Notes under the pieces: generated by a model | The model's input: only the letters and a program-made list of their open reading frames with translations | Database searches by the model: none | What the model was told of the DNA's origin: nothing | Translations under genes and position numbers: made by a program | In this document: one piece after another, positions 10,762-21,249 of the stretch | Layout of the letters: every line of letters starts with the position of its first letter | Position numbering within the stretch: the stretch's first letter is position 1 | Origin: Vreelandella neptunia | GTDB taxonomy: Bacteria; Pseudomonadota; Gammaproteobacteria; Pseudomonadales; Halomonadaceae | Direction: 5' to 3' | DNA length: 64,000 nucleotides | Assembly: GCF_000712975.1 (NCBI RefSeq) | Contig: NZ_JHQL01000003.1 | Coordinates: 248,001 to 312,000 of the forward strand

Positions 10762-13017
10762 ATGATCGACATGGATATTCAGGTAGCAGAGGGTGACGTC
10801 GAACGGCTGTCCCTGCGCGATTACACCGAAAAAGCGTACCTCGACTACTCGATGTACGTCATTTTAGACCGTGCTTTGCCCAATATTGGCGATGGCATGA
10901 AACCTGTGCAGCGGCGGATTATTTATGCCATGCGTGAATTGGCGCTGCACGCCAATGCTAAGTACAAAAAATCAGCGCGTACCGTGGGTGATGTGCTGGG
11001 TAAGTTTCACCCCCATGGCGATGGTGCTTGCTATGAAGCGATGGTGCTCATGGCCCAGTCGTTTAGCTATCGCTATCCGCTAGTAGACGGGCAAGGTAAC
11101 TGGGGTAGCCCTGATGACCCTAAATCCTTTGCTGCCATGCGCTACACCGAGGCCAAGCTTTCTAAGTTTGCGGAAGTTCTGCTTAGCGAGCTGGGCCAGG
11201 GTAACGTGGATTGGACGCCGAACTTCGACGGCACAATGCAAGAGCCAGTGGTGCTGCCTGCGCGTCTGCCTCACGTGCTGCTCAACGGCGGCACTGGCAT
11301 TGCGGTCGGCATGGCAACCGATATTCCGCCGCACAACGTGACGGAGGTGGTCGAAGCCACCTGCCATCTGCTGCGCAACCCCGAAGCGACTACCGTCGAC
11401 CTGATGGAGTTCGTACCCGCGCCAGACTTCCCCACCGATGCGGAAATCATCACGCCCAAAGCAGACCTGCGTAAGCTTTATGAGTCTGGACGTGGCTCGG
11501 TCAAACTACGCGCCCGCTATGTACGTGAAGACGCCAATATCGTGATTACCGCCGTGCCTTATCAGGTCAGCGGTGCCAAAGTGTTAGAGCAAATCGCCGC
11601 GCAAATGCAGGCTAAAAAGCTGCCGATGGTTGCTGACTTGCGCGATGAGTCCACCCACGAAGAGCCGACTCGCTTAGTGATTGAGCCGCGTTCAAATCGT
11701 GTGGATGTTGAATCGCTAATGGCGCACCTGTTTGCTACCACGGATCTGGAAAAGAACGTGCGGGTAAACATGAACGTGATCGGCCTAGATGGCCGCCCCC
11801 GTGTGATGCCACTAGCCGATATGCTGAGTGAATGGCTGCGTTTTCGACGTGCCACGGTACGTCGTCGTTTAGAGCACCGCTTAGGCAAGGTCGAAGACCG
11901 ACTGCACATTTTAGAAGGGCTGCTAACGGCTTATCTCAACCTCGACGAAGTGATCCGTATTATTCGTGAAGAGGATGAGCCAAAGTCGGCGCTGATTGCT
12001 GCTTTTGGTCTTTCTGAACGACAAGCTGAAGCAATTCTAGAGCTGCGGCTGCGTCATCTTGCCAAGCTGGAAGAGATGAAAATCCGTGGTGAGCAGGATG
12101 AGCTTGAGAAAGAGCGTAAGTCGCTACAAGGGTTGCTAGGCAGTGAAGCCAAGCTGACCACACTGATTGAAAAAGAGATCCGCGCGGCGGGTAAAGAGCA
12201 TGGTGATGCGCGTCGTTCGCCGCTGGTCGAGCGTGAAGAATCCAAGGCCCTCTCTGAAGTTGAGCTGCTAGGCGCCGATCCGATTACCGTGGTGCTCTCT
12301 GACAAAGGCTGGATTCGTGCAGCAAAAGGCCACGATATTGACCCTGAAGGGCTTTCTTATAAAGCAGGCGATAGCTTCCAGCTAGCGGCGCGCGGTAAAA
12401 CCAATCAACCCTTAGTGCTATTGGATGACACCGGCCGCGCCTACACCTTAGCGGCGCATAATTTGCCCAGCGCCCGAGGCCAAGGTGAGCCCGTCACTGG
12501 GCGGGTCAATGTGGCGGCAGGTGCACGAATGGCGGGGTTAATGCTGGCACCGCCCACCAAACGGTTTGTATTGGCCAGCGACGGTGGCTATGGGTTTGTA
12601 GCCCAGCTTGGCGCTCTGACTGGTAAAAACAAAGCCGGTAAAGCGGTACTCAGCGTACCGAAAGGCTGCAGCGTGATGGCACCTGTGGAAGTGCCGGAAG
12701 GTGAAGGCCTGTGGGTAGCATCGGTGTCCAACGAAGGTAGGTTGCTGCTGTTCCCGCTAGACCAGCTGCCTGAAATGGCTAAAGGTAAAGGCAACAAAAT
12801 GCTCGATATCCCTGGCCCGCGCGCGGCCCGACGGGAAGAGTTTGTGCGCGATATTGCCATTGTGGCAGATAAGAGTGAGCTTATTATTCATGCCGGTAAG
12901 CGTAAGCTAACCCTGAAAGCCGACGATCTCGCGTATTATCGTGGTGAGCGCGGTAGACGAGGCAGCAAATTGCCGCGTGGTTTCCAAAAAGTCGACCGTT
13001 TAGAAGCAGGGGAGTAA
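10762..13017 (+). CDS. parC: DNA topoisomerase IV subunit A
   Basis: A 751-residue breakage-reunion subunit of topoisomerase IV. Conserved features are [31 protein letters not shown], the catalytic tyrosine in [28 protein letters not shown], and a C-terminal beta-pinwheel region. The residue that is Ser80 in E. coli ParC is Gly88 here ([10 protein letters not shown]), while the downstream Glu is kept as Glu92. AAGGTAGGAT precedes ATG 10762; a second ATG at 10771 is possible. The leader contains a terminator-like hairpin. serB follows after 3 bases. Confidence 0.97.
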   Translation: MIDMDIQVAEGDVERLSLRDYTEKAYLDYSMYVILDRALPNIGDGMKPVQRRIIYAMRELALHANAKYKKSARTVGDVLGKFHPHGDGACYEAMVLMAQSFSYRYPLVDGQGNWGSPDDPKSFAAMRYTEAKLSKFAEVLLSELGQGNVDWTPNFDGTMQEPVVLPARLPHVLLNGGTGIAVGMATDIPPHNVTEVVEATCHLLRNPEATTVDLMEFVPAPDFPTDAEIITPKADLRKLYESGRGSVKLRARYVREDANIVITAVPYQVSGAKVLEQIAAQMQAKKLPMVADLRDESTHEEPTRLVIEPRSNRVDVESLMAHLFATTDLEKNVRVNMNVIGLDGRPRVMPLADMLSEWLRFRRATVRRRLEHRLGKVEDRLHILEGLLTAYLNLDEVIRIIREEDEPKSALIAAFGLSERQAEAILELRLRHLAKLEEMKIRGEQDELEKERKSLQGLLGSEAKLTTLIEKEIRAAGKEHGDARRSPLVEREESKALSEVELLGADPITVVLSDKGWIRAAKGHDIDPEGLSYKAGDSFQLAARGKTNQPLVLLDDTGRAYTLAAHNLPSARGQGEPVTGRVNVAAGARMAGLMLAPPTKRFVLASDGGYGFVAQLGALTGKNKAGKAVLSVPKGCSVMAPVEVPEGEGLWVASVSNEGRLLLFPLDQLPEMAKGKGNKMLDIPGPRAARREEFVRDIAIVADKSELIIHAGKRKLTLKADDLAYYRGERGRRGSKLPRGFQKVDRLEAGE

Positions 13018-13020
13018 GTC

Positions 13021-14226
13021 ATGGCAACGCGTTATCTGATTCGTGCGACCGGTGTTGCGCGCCCAGGACAGCTGGCTGGCCTGGGTAAGGCACTGGCGGC
13101 AGGGGGCGCTCGTCTGTTGGATATAAATCAAAGCGTGACGTTTGGCATGCTCTCGTTGGAAATGTTGGTGGGGCTTAATCACGACAGTGCTTTGGAAGCC
13201 GCTCTAAGCGAAGCGGGGGATACATTAGGGTTAGACGTACAGGCAATTGTGGTGAGTGGTGAGGATTACCAGCGCTGGAGCGAACAAGCCAGCCAACCAA
13301 GGCTGATTTTAAGCCTACTAGCTCCTAAATTGCCTGCTGGTATATTAGCTGAAGTAGGCGCGCTAACGGCTGAGTTTGGTCTAACCGTTGAGCTGATCCA
13401 TCGCCTTTCAGGCCGTGAAGCGCTTGAAGGAGATGCGCCAGCTAACGGTGCTTGTGTTGAGTGTTGGCTTAGGGGTAGCGATGCGGAGCTAGAGGCCTTG
13501 CGCGAAAAGGCCCTAGCACTGGGCGCTCAGCATGGAGTCGATATTGCTATTCAAGAAGACACTATCTGGCGTCGGCACCGTCGCTTAGTGTGTTTTGATA
13601 TGGACTCGACCTTGATTAAAACCGAGGTAATTGATGAGCTGGCACGTCGTCATGGCGTAGGCGATGAAGTCGCCGACGTAACCGAACGAGCAATGCGTGG
13701 CGAGCTGGATTTTCAAGAGAGCTTCCGCGAGCGTATGAGTAAGTTAGCCGGTTTAGACGAAGCCGTCTTGAAGGAGATCGCCGCTGAGCTGCCGCTAATG
13801 GATGGCGTTGAACGGCTAATGGCGAACTTAAAGCGCTTTGGTTACCGCACCGTGATCCTCTCAGGAGGGTTTACCTACTTCGCCCGTCATCTTCAGGATA
13901 AGCTTGGCTTTGATGAAATCCATGCCAATGAGCTGGTGATCGAAAATGGCAAGGTGACTGGCGAAGTCAAAGAGCCGATTGTTGATGCCCAGCGTAAAGC
14001 CGATCTTTTGGAGCAAATTGCGCTACGGGAAGGCTTTACTTTAGAGCAGACCATTGCCGTCGGCGATGGCGCTAACGATCTGAAGATGCTGGCGAAAGCA
14101 GGGCTAGGTATCGCGTTTCGTGCTAAGCCGGTGGTTCGTGCCCAGGCCCGCCAAGCAATTTCAACGTTGGGGATTGATGCGGTGCTGTATTTGATTGGCT
14201 ATCGCGAAGCAGATCTAATCGACTGA
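13021..14226 (+). CDS. serB: Phosphoserine phosphatase with N-terminal ACT-like region
   Basis: A 401-residue enzyme for the last step of serine synthesis. The C-terminal HAD domain shows the nucleophile motif CFDMDSTLIKTEVIDELA near residue 195, then VILSGGFTYFA and the metal-binding VGDGANDLKMLAKAGLGIA. The first 180 residues form an ACT-type regulatory region, as in the longer SerB proteins of pseudomonads. It starts 3 bases after parC, with GGGGAG in the parC end acting as ribosome-binding site, so it is likely co-transcribed with parC. Confidence 0.95.
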   Translation: MATRYLIRATGVARPGQLAGLGKALAAGGARLLDINQSVTFGMLSLEMLVGLNHDSALEAALSEAGDTLGLDVQAIVVSGEDYQRWSEQASQPRLILSLLAPKLPAGILAEVGALTAEFGLTVELIHRLSGREALEGDAPANGACVECWLRGSDAELEALREKALALGAQHGVDIAIQEDTIWRRHRRLVCFDMDSTLIKTEVIDELARRHGVGDEVADVTERAMRGELDFQESFRERMSKLAGLDEAVLKEIAAELPLMDGVERLMANLKRFGYRTVILSGGFTYFARHLQDKLGFDEIHANELVIENGKVTGEVKEPIVDAQRKADLLEQIALREGFTLEQTIAVGDGANDLKMLAKAGLGIAFRAKPVVRAQARQAISTLGIDAVLYLIGYREADLID

Positions 14227-14246
14227 CGCGCGCTGTCGAGCGAACA

Positions 14247-14268
14247 GGCGGTCATTAGTACCGCCTTT
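14247..14268 (+). terminator. Terminator after serB
   Basis: GGCGGT (14247-14252) pairs with ACCGCC (14260-14265) around a 7-base loop, followed by TTT. It sits 20 bases after the serB stop and before the convergent lipoprotein gene. The T tail is short, so strength is uncertain. Confidence 0.6.
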
Positions 14269-14270
14269 GG

Positions 14271-15104
14271 CTAGTTGTCTGTATGCGTGTTCACACCACC
14301 ATATTCAGCGCGTAGCGCTTCTAGCTTAGCAGTTTCATTTTCGCTGAGCGGTGGTGAATTCCACAGCGGATTACCTTGCACGTCATTTACCCCTTGTAGT
14401 GTTAAGGTAAGTTTTGTGTCGCGAGGAATCTGGTTATTTCCCCAGGGACCGAAACGGTTGGGAGCAAGGCTCCATTGGTCAGTCTCGCCAGGCGCTAAAC
14501 CATCAGCAATCACATAATAAAACGTTTCATCGACCCAGGGTGTTTCGCGGTCCGGACTGGTTAGGACACCATGTAACAATAGTTCTGAAATCACCTGATC
14601 AGAATTATTGGTTACCTGAAGGTCAATGACAGGTTCAAAGGCACCGTAGGGGCTAGTACTAATGTAGTAATCAGCATTTTCAAGACGTACCTGTGCGCGT
14701 TGTTGCTGGTCATATGTTGCATTCGCCTGCTTATTTTCTAGACGATCAAGCGTTTGCAGTGCCTGCTCTCGTTCGCGGGCGCGACGTTCGCGCAGCATTC
14801 TGTCGGCGCGCTCAATAATCTCATCCCCTGTCAGGCCGTGCATATAGGCATTTGCTGATTCGGCCACTTCTGCGGCATTCATACGACGTGCATTGAGTAA
14901 ATCGATGCCGCTGAACGATGACATGGCTATGATCGTCAAGGCTTGATCAAACTCATCGCGCTTGTAGGTAGGGAGAGAATCACGCACTTTCTCAACGGAA
15001 ACAACGGCGGCTGGCATTGAGCTGGTGTCTATTTTGGGGTCTGAGCAACCCGCTATCATCAACGTGGTTAATGACAGTGCCGACAATCTAAGCAGGCTCC
15101 ACAT
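14271..15104 (-). CDS. Putative lipoprotein, DUF6694-like
   Basis: A 277-residue predicted lipoprotein. A hydrophobic leader ends at the lipobox IAGCSDPKIDTSS, with the lipidated Cys at residue 20. The CSDPKIDTS start recalls the DUF6694 lipoprotein family. The middle carries a charged helix rich in Arg, Glu and Gln (about residues 95-140). The C-terminal half is beta-like and contains DLQVTNNSDQVISELLLHG, reminiscent of a domain of secreted proteins that stabilises extracytoplasmic beta sheets. No enzymatic motif was recognised. It is convergent with serB. The function is unknown and family membership is tentative. Confidence 0.6.
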   Translation of the reverse strand: MWSLLRLSALSLTTLMIAGCSDPKIDTSSMPAAVVSVEKVRDSLPTYKRDEFDQALTIIAMSSFSGIDLLNARRMNAAEVAESANAYMHGLTGDEIIERADRMLRERRAREREQALQTLDRLENKQANATYDQQQRAQVRLENADYYISTSPYGAFEPVIDLQVTNNSDQVISELLLHGVLTSPDRETPWVDETFYYVIADGLAPGETDQWSLAPNRFGPWGNNQIPRDTKLTLTLQGVNDVQGNPLWNSPPLSENETAKLEALRAEYGGVNTHTDN

Positions 15105-15193
15105 AGAATTACCTCAAAACAGGCTAACAAAACGCAAGGAGCTTACCGGAAAGTGGCGCTCCTCACTACTGTCTCGCGCCTGTGACATATAAA

Positions 15194-15219
15194 AAGCGCT
15201 GGCGTTTTGGCCAGCGCTT
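15194..15219 (-). terminator. Terminator of the Mrp antiporter operon
   Basis: A perfect 10-bp inverted repeat, AAGCGCTGGC with GCCAGCGCTT, around a 6-base loop. On the minus strand the stem is followed by TTTTTATAT, the U-tract of an intrinsic terminator about 30 bases after the mnhG stop. Confidence 0.85.
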
Positions 15220-15247
15220 AACGATTAAACGGTGTTGCTTCACTCTT

Positions 15248-15634
15248 TCAGCCATGCCCTTTATCAGGGTGGGGTACCGGCTTTTCACCGACTTCTTCTG
15301 AACGCAGTTCTACTGGTTTTCCTTGGGTTTTATCAGCGTGCTTGAGCTGCATATGTAGGCCCGTTTTGGCAAGCAAGTGGGCACTAACTGGCGCAGTGAT
15401 GAATAAAAACAGCGTAATCAGTAGTTCTTGAACATCCGGTTTGCCATCGACGCTCCAAAAGTAGCCCATTGAAGCAACAAGCATGCAGCCTATGCCCAGC
15501 GTGGTGGCCTTGGTAGGGCCATGCAAGCGCATGTAAAAATCTCTTAGGTGGGCAAGGCCCAGTGAGCCAATAAAGACGAAAATGCCGCCTGCCACTAGCA
15601 GCAGTGAAATTAGCGCTTCAACTAAGAATGACAT
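15248..15634 (-). CDS. mnhG: Mrp Na+/H+ antiporter subunit G
   Basis: A 128-residue membrane protein of the MnhG/PhaG family with three hydrophobic segments (about 5-26, 43-60 and 68-90) and the family text LGLAHLRDFYMRLHGPTKATTLG. A charged tail follows. It is the last gene of the operon, 28 bases after mnhF and just before a strong terminator. It is a small structural subunit of the multi-subunit sodium/proton antiporter in the inner membrane. Confidence 0.93.
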   Translation of the reverse strand: MSFLVEALISLLLVAGGIFVFIGSLGLAHLRDFYMRLHGPTKATTLGIGCMLVASMGYFWSVDGKPDVQELLITLFLFITAPVSAHLLAKTGLHMQLKHADKTQGKPVELRSEEVGEKPVPHPDKGHG

Positions 15635-15662
15635 TGGCGCATCTCCTTAACGATTACACGGC

Positions 15663-15932
15663 TCATTCGATAATATCTCCGCGCAAAATGTATTTGCATA
15701 CGGCCACTGTGCTGATGAAACCGAGCATGGCAATTAACAGCGCAGATTCAAAGTACGTCTTGCTGTTGAGCCACAGTCCTAGTAGCACAATGAGCGCAAT
15801 CGAATTGACATACATCGTGTCAAGCGCCAGCACACGGTCTGGTAGGTCTGGGCCAATAGTTAAGCGATAAAGATTCATCAATAATGCCATCACTACCAGC
15901 GTCAAGGTAATCGCGAGTGCAATGCTCAGCAT
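15663..15932 (-). CDS. mnhF: Mrp Na+/H+ antiporter subunit F
   Basis: An 89-residue MnhF-type protein with three transmembrane helices. The family text GPDLPDRVLALDTMYVNSIALIVLLG is clear. Its start overlaps the end of mnhE by 7 bases, so the subunits are probably translated in a coupled way. MnhF is essential for antiport in characterised Mrp systems. Confidence 0.93.
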   Translation of the reverse strand: MLSIALAITLTLVVMALLMNLYRLTIGPDLPDRVLALDTMYVNSIALIVLLGLWLNSKTYFESALLIAMLGFISTVAVCKYILRGDIIE

Positions 15933-16423
15933 TCGTATATCTCCTTCAGCGGACGCTCATAACGCGCGCGTATTTGTTCGATTAGCGCGTCCTCATCGTC
16001 CACATTTAGCGCATGAATAAGCAGTGACTTTCCGTCCATGCGCAAATTGGCTGATACAGTGCCCGGCGTCAGGCTAATGGTGCTGGCGAGCAGCGTAATT
16101 GTGAAGCGCTCTTCAAGCATCAGCGGGTATTCAATAAAGTGAGGCTTAAGTTTACGCCACGGATTAGCGATCAAATACGCAACTTCAAAGTTGGCAATAA
16201 CGATATCGCCCAGTACGCGAAGCGCAAAACGCAGTAGTTTAAGAGGCTTGCCAATACGCGGGCGTGCATCCCAAAAACGATGGGTTAACAACGGAATAAG
16301 GATGGCCAGCGCGCCGCCTAACACAATCTGGCCAAACGCAAAGCTACGCACGAGTAATAGCCATACCAATAGCAGCAGCAGTGACAATACTGGCGTAGGA
16401 AGCCAAGTGCGAGGGGCAATCAT
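15926..16423 (-). CDS. mnhE: Mrp Na+/H+ antiporter subunit E
   Basis: A 165-residue MnhE subunit. It has an N-terminal hydrophobic hairpin, then the signature LLASTISLTPGTVSANLRMDGKSLLIHALN and a soluble C-terminal tail. The start overlaps the mnhD stop in an ATGA arrangement. It helps assemble and stabilise the antiporter complex. Confidence 0.93.
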   Translation of the reverse strand: MIAPRTWLPTPVLSLLLLLVWLLLVRSFAFGQIVLGGALAILIPLLTHRFWDARPRIGKPLKLLRFALRVLGDIVIANFEVAYLIANPWRKLKPHFIEYPLMLEERFTITLLASTISLTPGTVSANLRMDGKSLLIHALNVDDEDALIEQIRARYERPLKEIYEC

Positions 16424-17931
16424 TGGGCGTCTCCAGCATCAGGCAGAAGCGTATTAATTAATAGCTGTGGGTTGGCTAGCTGCTCTCCTGTGGCTTGAGT
16501 GTAGCTACTCACTGGACCTGCAAAGACAACCATTAGCGGTGCCGCACTGAGTAACCACAGCATGCCAACCCACTGATAGCGGGAGAGGGTGCTGCCGCTT
16601 GGGCTACCTCGATGGCTGCGCCAAAATAGCGTAGAACCCGCACGAGAAAGCGCAATCAGCGAGGCAAGACTGGTCAATAGTAGCAGTGGCCAAAGCCACA
16701 AACGTTCTCCACCTTCTGCGGCGTTAAGCATCAATGCTTTTCCTAAGGCACCAGATAATGGCGGTAAGCCTGCCACCGCAATGGCACCGATAAAAAAGGT
16801 AATCGCAAGTGCATTTCCTTGTACTAACGGGCGGCCTTTCACGATACGTGTGCCGGGTTTGCCTCGCTGCAGGCCAATCATTTCTGCCAGCAAAAAGAGC
16901 CCGCCAGTAATTAACGTCGTATGAATAAGATAATAAAGCAGTGCAGATGTCGCCGCTGGAGTGCGCATGCCAATTCCGGCCAGTAACGTGCCTACTGAAA
17001 TAAGCACCAAGTACGCTATTAGCAGACGAAGATCACGGGCGGCCATAACGCCAACGCCAGCTGCCGCTAAGGTTGCTAAGGCTAACCACCATATCCAGGG
17101 CTGCTCTAATGCGACTAAACTTCCCGCTTGATCGCTAAATATCAGTGAATAGACACGTAAAATAGCGTAGATGCCCACTTTCGTCATGATAGCAAATAGC
17201 GCAGCCACAGGGGCTGGCGCGGCGGCATAAGCGCGGGGCAGCCAGAAATAGAGAGGTAAAATAGCGGCTTTTAAACCAAAAACCACTAACAGCATTAACG
17301 CCCCAGCGGTGACTAAACCTTCGCGCTCAGCGGGCAGGCTGGTCAGCTTATGCGCCATGTCGGCCATATTTAGCGTGCCTGTTGCACCGTAAAGAACACC
17401 CACCGCAATTAGAAATAGGGACGATCCCGCTAAATTAAGCACGACATAGTGCACGCTAGCTTGTATACGTGCTTTACCTCCGCCATGCAGCAGTAATGCA
17501 TAAGAGGCAAGAAGCAATACTTCGAAAAAGACGAAGAGGTTAAACAAGTCGCCAGTTAGAAAGGCGCCGTTAATACCGAGCAGTTGCCATTGAAATAGGC
17601 CATGAAAGTTACTGCCTTTTTCATCATCACCGCCGCAGGCAAAAATGACCGCGCCGACCGCTAGAATAGCGGTTACTAGCACCATCAATGCTGACAAGCG
17701 ATCAAGCACCAGCACCACTCCAAACGGTGGCTGCCAATCACCCAGCGCGTAGTAAGTGATCTCACCACTCGCCGCTTGATTGACTAAGGCAATTGAGACA
17801 AATAATAAGAGTACCGAGGCAACAACGCTGACGGCGCGCTTATAGCGTACTAACCCTTGGCGTTGGTAAAGCAATAAGATGCCCGCAACTAACGGTAGCA
17901 CCACAGGCAAAACAATTAGATGCTGAATCAT
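16420..17931 (-). CDS. mnhD: Mrp Na+/H+ antiporter subunit D
   Basis: A 503-residue polytopic protein related to complex I subunit NuoN/NuoM. The conserved proton-channel region includes KAAILPLYFWLPRAYAAAPAPVAALFA, whose lysine and proline residues are diagnostic, and HTTLITGGLFLLAE. MnhD is one of the two large proton-translocating subunits. Both of its gene junctions are ATGA overlaps (with mnhC and mnhE). Confidence 0.95.
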   Translation of the reverse strand: MIQHLIVLPVVLPLVAGILLLYQRQGLVRYKRAVSVVASVLLLFVSIALVNQAASGEITYYALGDWQPPFGVVLVLDRLSALMVLVTAILAVGAVIFACGGDDEKGSNFHGLFQWQLLGINGAFLTGDLFNLFVFFEVLLLASYALLLHGGGKARIQASVHYVVLNLAGSSLFLIAVGVLYGATGTLNMADMAHKLTSLPAEREGLVTAGALMLLVVFGLKAAILPLYFWLPRAYAAAPAPVAALFAIMTKVGIYAILRVYSLIFSDQAGSLVALEQPWIWWLALATLAAAGVGVMAARDLRLLIAYLVLISVGTLLAGIGMRTPAATSALLYYLIHTTLITGGLFLLAEMIGLQRGKPGTRIVKGRPLVQGNALAITFFIGAIAVAGLPPLSGALGKALMLNAAEGGERLWLWPLLLLTSLASLIALSRAGSTLFWRSHRGSPSGSTLSRYQWVGMLWLLSAAPLMVVFAGPVSSYTQATGEQLANPQLLINTLLPDAGDAQ

Positions 17932-18260
17932 TCGCGGTCTTCCTTTTTGCCATCAACATGGTCATTACCTACTTCGCTGCGTGCGCGCATGGCTAGAATG
18001 ACCACAAAGGCGGTCATCGCAAAGCCAATCACAATCGCTGTCAATACCAGTGCTTGGGGTAATGGGTCAGCAACGTTCGCATTTTCATTTACCAGGGCAG
18101 CCCCATCAGTGGTTAAGCCTCCCATCGAAAACAAAAACAGATTGACCGCATAAGAGAGCAGCGTTAGACCGACGACAACGGGGAAGGTACGTCCCCGCAA
18201 GGTTAGATAGAGTCCGCAGGCGGTTAATATGCCCGTTGTAATGGCATAGAGCATTTCCAT
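17928..18260 (-). CDS. mnhC: Mrp Na+/H+ antiporter subunit C
   Basis: A 110-residue NuoK-like subunit with three transmembrane helices. The segment DPLPQALVLTAIVIGFAMTAFVVILAMRA is typical of MnhC, with the conserved 'PQALVLTAIVI' core. It begins at the last base of the mnhA/B stop and overlaps mnhD by 4 bases. Confidence 0.95.
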   Translation of the reverse strand: MEMLYAITTGILTACGLYLTLRGRTFPVVVGLTLLSYAVNLFLFSMGGLTTDGAALVNENANVADPLPQALVLTAIVIGFAMTAFVVILAMRARSEVGNDHVDGKKEDRE

Positions 18261-21091
18261 TAGTAGGACTCCTTATCGTTGGACGTTGTGGAGTCGTCCG
18301 TTGTTTTGGGGTCTGTGACAGGCCGATGGGGAGTAGTAACTTTACCCAGGTTGGCCAGGATCATCAGTGTTGCACCTACAACGGCGAGATAAACACCAAG
18401 ATCAAATAGCAAAGCGGTGGCCAGCTCGAAGGTGCCAATCAGTGGCAGCGTGAAATAACCGAATGATGACGTTAAGAACGGGTAGCCCAACAGCCAGCTG
18501 CCCAGTCCGGTGAGCGTTGCAATGGCTACCCCCACGACGGCTACCGGTTGGAAGGGGAAGTTAAGCCGCTCTTGCGCCCACTCCACACCGCGCGCCATAT
18601 ACAGCAAAATCAGCGCGACAGCGGTAATCAAACCGGCAATAAAACCACCACCAGGTTGATTATGGCCGCGTAAAAAGATAAACGCAGAAACCAGCAACGC
18701 CAGCGGCAGTAAGGTCATTGAGATTGACGTTAAAATAGCCGGATAGCGATCAGGCGACCAAACGCGACCTTCGCCATCGCTGTGAGGGATGAATAGGCGT
18801 AGCCGGTTTAGCAGTTTAAAGATTGCTAAGCCTGCAATGGCTAGCACCGTGATTTCACCGAGCGTATCGAAGCCACGGAAGTCGACTAATATCACGTTGA
18901 CGACGTTGTACCCGCCGCCGCCAGGTTTGCTGTTTTCAACGAAGAACTCAGAAATCGACAGCGTTTCACGTGTCATCACCGCATAGTTAAGGCTAGCCAC
19001 CACCAAGCCCAGCGCCCCTGCCAGCAGCATATCTCGTACATTGCGCTTGGGGCTCGACTCACGCGGTGTTTTTTGGGGCAAGAAAAATAGCGCTAGCATC
19101 AGCAGAATCATGGTGACAACTTCTACCGATAGCTGCGTCAGTGCTAGGTCTGGGGCCGAAAAGCGTGCAAAGGTGAGAGCAACGAATAGGCCTACAACAG
19201 ATAACATTAGTAATGAGATTAACCGATAGCGATGCGTAGCAGCGGTTGCTATACCCCCAAAAATTAGCATACCCGCACCCAGCAAGACGATGCCATCAAT
19301 TGGCTGATTGCCTTTAGCACCAGTTAAATTGCCAGTACTTGCCAAACCGATTACGCCCATCAGTAACGCCGCGAAAAGTAACCAACCCATATAGCGCTGA
19401 AGCGAGTTGCCTTCAAACTTGGTGATCAGTTGCTCGGCACGGTAGCTAAGGGTGACGATAAAACGCTCAAATACGCGGCGGGCATCGACACTAGCAAATG
19501 GCTGCATGAAACGGCGTAGATCGGCGTGGCGCCAATACAGCGCAATGCCCACAATAAAGGCCAGCCCACTCATGATTAAAGGTAGGTTGACGCCATGCCA
19601 AATAGCTAAATGGAAATCAAGTGGTTCTCCCAGCACAGCCTGGGACGCTAACTGTAAAATACCGGTAGCAAAAAAGGCGGGAAATAGTCCGACTAAAACG
19701 CACAGAACCACCAGAATTTCCACGGGTAGGCGCATTAAGTGTGGTGGCTCGTGTGGTGCTTTAGGCGTTGATTCTTTGGCGGGTTTATAAAATACCGCAT
19801 GCACCAAACGCACAGAATAGGCTACCGAAAGAATGCCACCTAACGCTGCTAGCGCAGGAAGTAACCAGCTAAGACCTCCCAGTACCGGGGTAGCTAGCGT
19901 TTCGGTAAAGAACATCTCTTTAGAAAGAAAACCGTTAAAGAGGGGAACGCCAGCCATGGCAGCGGCGGCCAGGGTAGTCAGCAGCGCGGTAACCGGCATG
20001 GCTTTTTTCAAGCCACCTAATTGCTTGAGTTCTCGAGTGCCCGTTTCGTGATCGATAATTCCTGCACTCATAAACAGAGCAGCTTTGAAAGTGGCATGAT
20101 TCAAAATATGAAACAGAGCTGCTAGCACTGCCATTGGGCTGCCGATACCGAGCAGTACGGTAATTAAACCCAAGTGACTCACGGTTGAAAATGCTAAAAT
20201 CCCTTTTAGGTCGGTCTTAAATAACGCAAACCAGGCCCCATAAAGCAGTGTAATAGTCCCTACTAGCGGTACTACCACGCTCCAAAGTTCGCTGCCCGCA
20301 ATGGCGGGATGCAAACGCGCCATTAGGAAAATACCCGCCTTTACCATGGTGGCAGAGTGTAGGTAAGCAGAGACGGGTGTTGGGGCTGCCATGGCATGAG
20401 GTAGCCAAAATTGGAAGGGGAATTGGGCTGATTTGGTAAATGCACCGAGTAGAACCAGACCAAGCATTATCGGATAGCGTGGGTCAGCGACGATTGCAGT
20501 ACCGCTGCTAAGTACGTCATCCATCCGGTAGCTGCCTGCCATATCGCCCAATAGCAATAACCCCGCTAACAGTGCCAAACCACCGGCACCGGTAACGGTA
20601 AGTGCCATGCGGGCACCTTTACGGGCATCGCTCCGGTAAGACCAAAAGCCAATCAATAAAAAAGAGGAAAGACTGGTTAGTTCCCAGAACAACCAGAGTA
20701 AAATAAGGTTGTCTGACATCGAAATACCGACCATCGATGCCATAAACAGCATGAGAAACGCATAAAAGCGTCCAAACGGTTCATCTTTGGCTAGGTAAAA
20801 ATGTGCATACAATAGAATTAGAAGGCCAATGCCAAGAATCAGCAGGTTAAAGAGCAGCGACAGGCCATCTAAACGAAATGCCAGCTCTAGGCCTAATTCG
20901 GGCATCCATGCCGCGTTAAAACGCAGCATTTCACCTTCTAACAGGGTGGGGATTTGCAGCAATGTAAGCAGTAGGGCAACCGCAGGCAGTATGCTTGTCG
21001 CTAGCGAGCACAAAGTGCGGCCGCGTTTGGCACTTAATGCCGGTACCACTACGCCTAGCAAAGGCAGTAAAGCTATCCACAGCAGTGTCAT
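18260..21091 (-). CDS. mnhA: Mrp Na+/H+ antiporter, fused subunits A and B
   Basis: A 943-residue membrane protein. The NuoL-like MrpA part (about 1-650) carries [37 protein letters not shown] and the [17 protein letters not shown] helix. It is followed by an MrpA C-terminal region and, from about residue 765, an MnhB domain with [29 protein letters not shown]. This A-B fusion defines group 2 Mrp operons (six genes, as in Sinorhizobium Pha and Pseudomonas Sha). It is the first gene of the operon; the promoter lies in the 158-bp divergent spacer shared with the sodium channel. Confidence 0.95.
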   Translation of the reverse strand: MTLLWIALLPLLGVVVPALSAKRGRTLCSLATSILPAVALLLTLLQIPTLLEGEMLRFNAAWMPELGLELAFRLDGLSLLFNLLILGIGLLILLYAHFYLAKDEPFGRFYAFLMLFMASMVGISMSDNLILLWLFWELTSLSSFLLIGFWSYRSDARKGARMALTVTGAGGLALLAGLLLLGDMAGSYRMDDVLSSGTAIVADPRYPIMLGLVLLGAFTKSAQFPFQFWLPHAMAAPTPVSAYLHSATMVKAGIFLMARLHPAIAGSELWSVVVPLVGTITLLYGAWFALFKTDLKGILAFSTVSHLGLITVLLGIGSPMAVLAALFHILNHATFKAALFMSAGIIDHETGTRELKQLGGLKKAMPVTALLTTLAAAAMAGVPLFNGFLSKEMFFTETLATPVLGGLSWLLPALAALGGILSVAYSVRLVHAVFYKPAKESTPKAPHEPPHLMRLPVEILVVLCVLVGLFPAFFATGILQLASQAVLGEPLDFHLAIWHGVNLPLIMSGLAFIVGIALYWRHADLRRFMQPFASVDARRVFERFIVTLSYRAEQLITKFEGNSLQRYMGWLLFAALLMGVIGLASTGNLTGAKGNQPIDGIVLLGAGMLIFGGIATAATHRYRLISLLMLSVVGLFVALTFARFSAPDLALTQLSVEVVTMILLMLALFFLPQKTPRESSPKRNVRDMLLAGALGLVVASLNYAVMTRETLSISEFFVENSKPGGGGYNVVNVILVDFRGFDTLGEITVLAIAGLAIFKLLNRLRLFIPHSDGEGRVWSPDRYPAILTSISMTLLPLALLVSAFIFLRGHNQPGGGFIAGLITAVALILLYMARGVEWAQERLNFPFQPVAVVGVAIATLTGLGSWLLGYPFLTSSFGYFTLPLIGTFELATALLFDLGVYLAVVGATLMILANLGKVTTPHRPVTDPKTTDDSTTSNDKESY

Positions 21092-21249
21092 GGGCTTATC
21101 CAGCGCAAAAAATCATAAAACACCAAGGTCGCAATAGGCACCTGAGTGACGGAGATACATCAAGTGAAACAACAGGATATCACTTGTATAGTAAGTGTGT
21201 GGTTTTAGTATAAAGTGTTGCCGTTAACCGTTCAGAGACTCCTTGTTCC

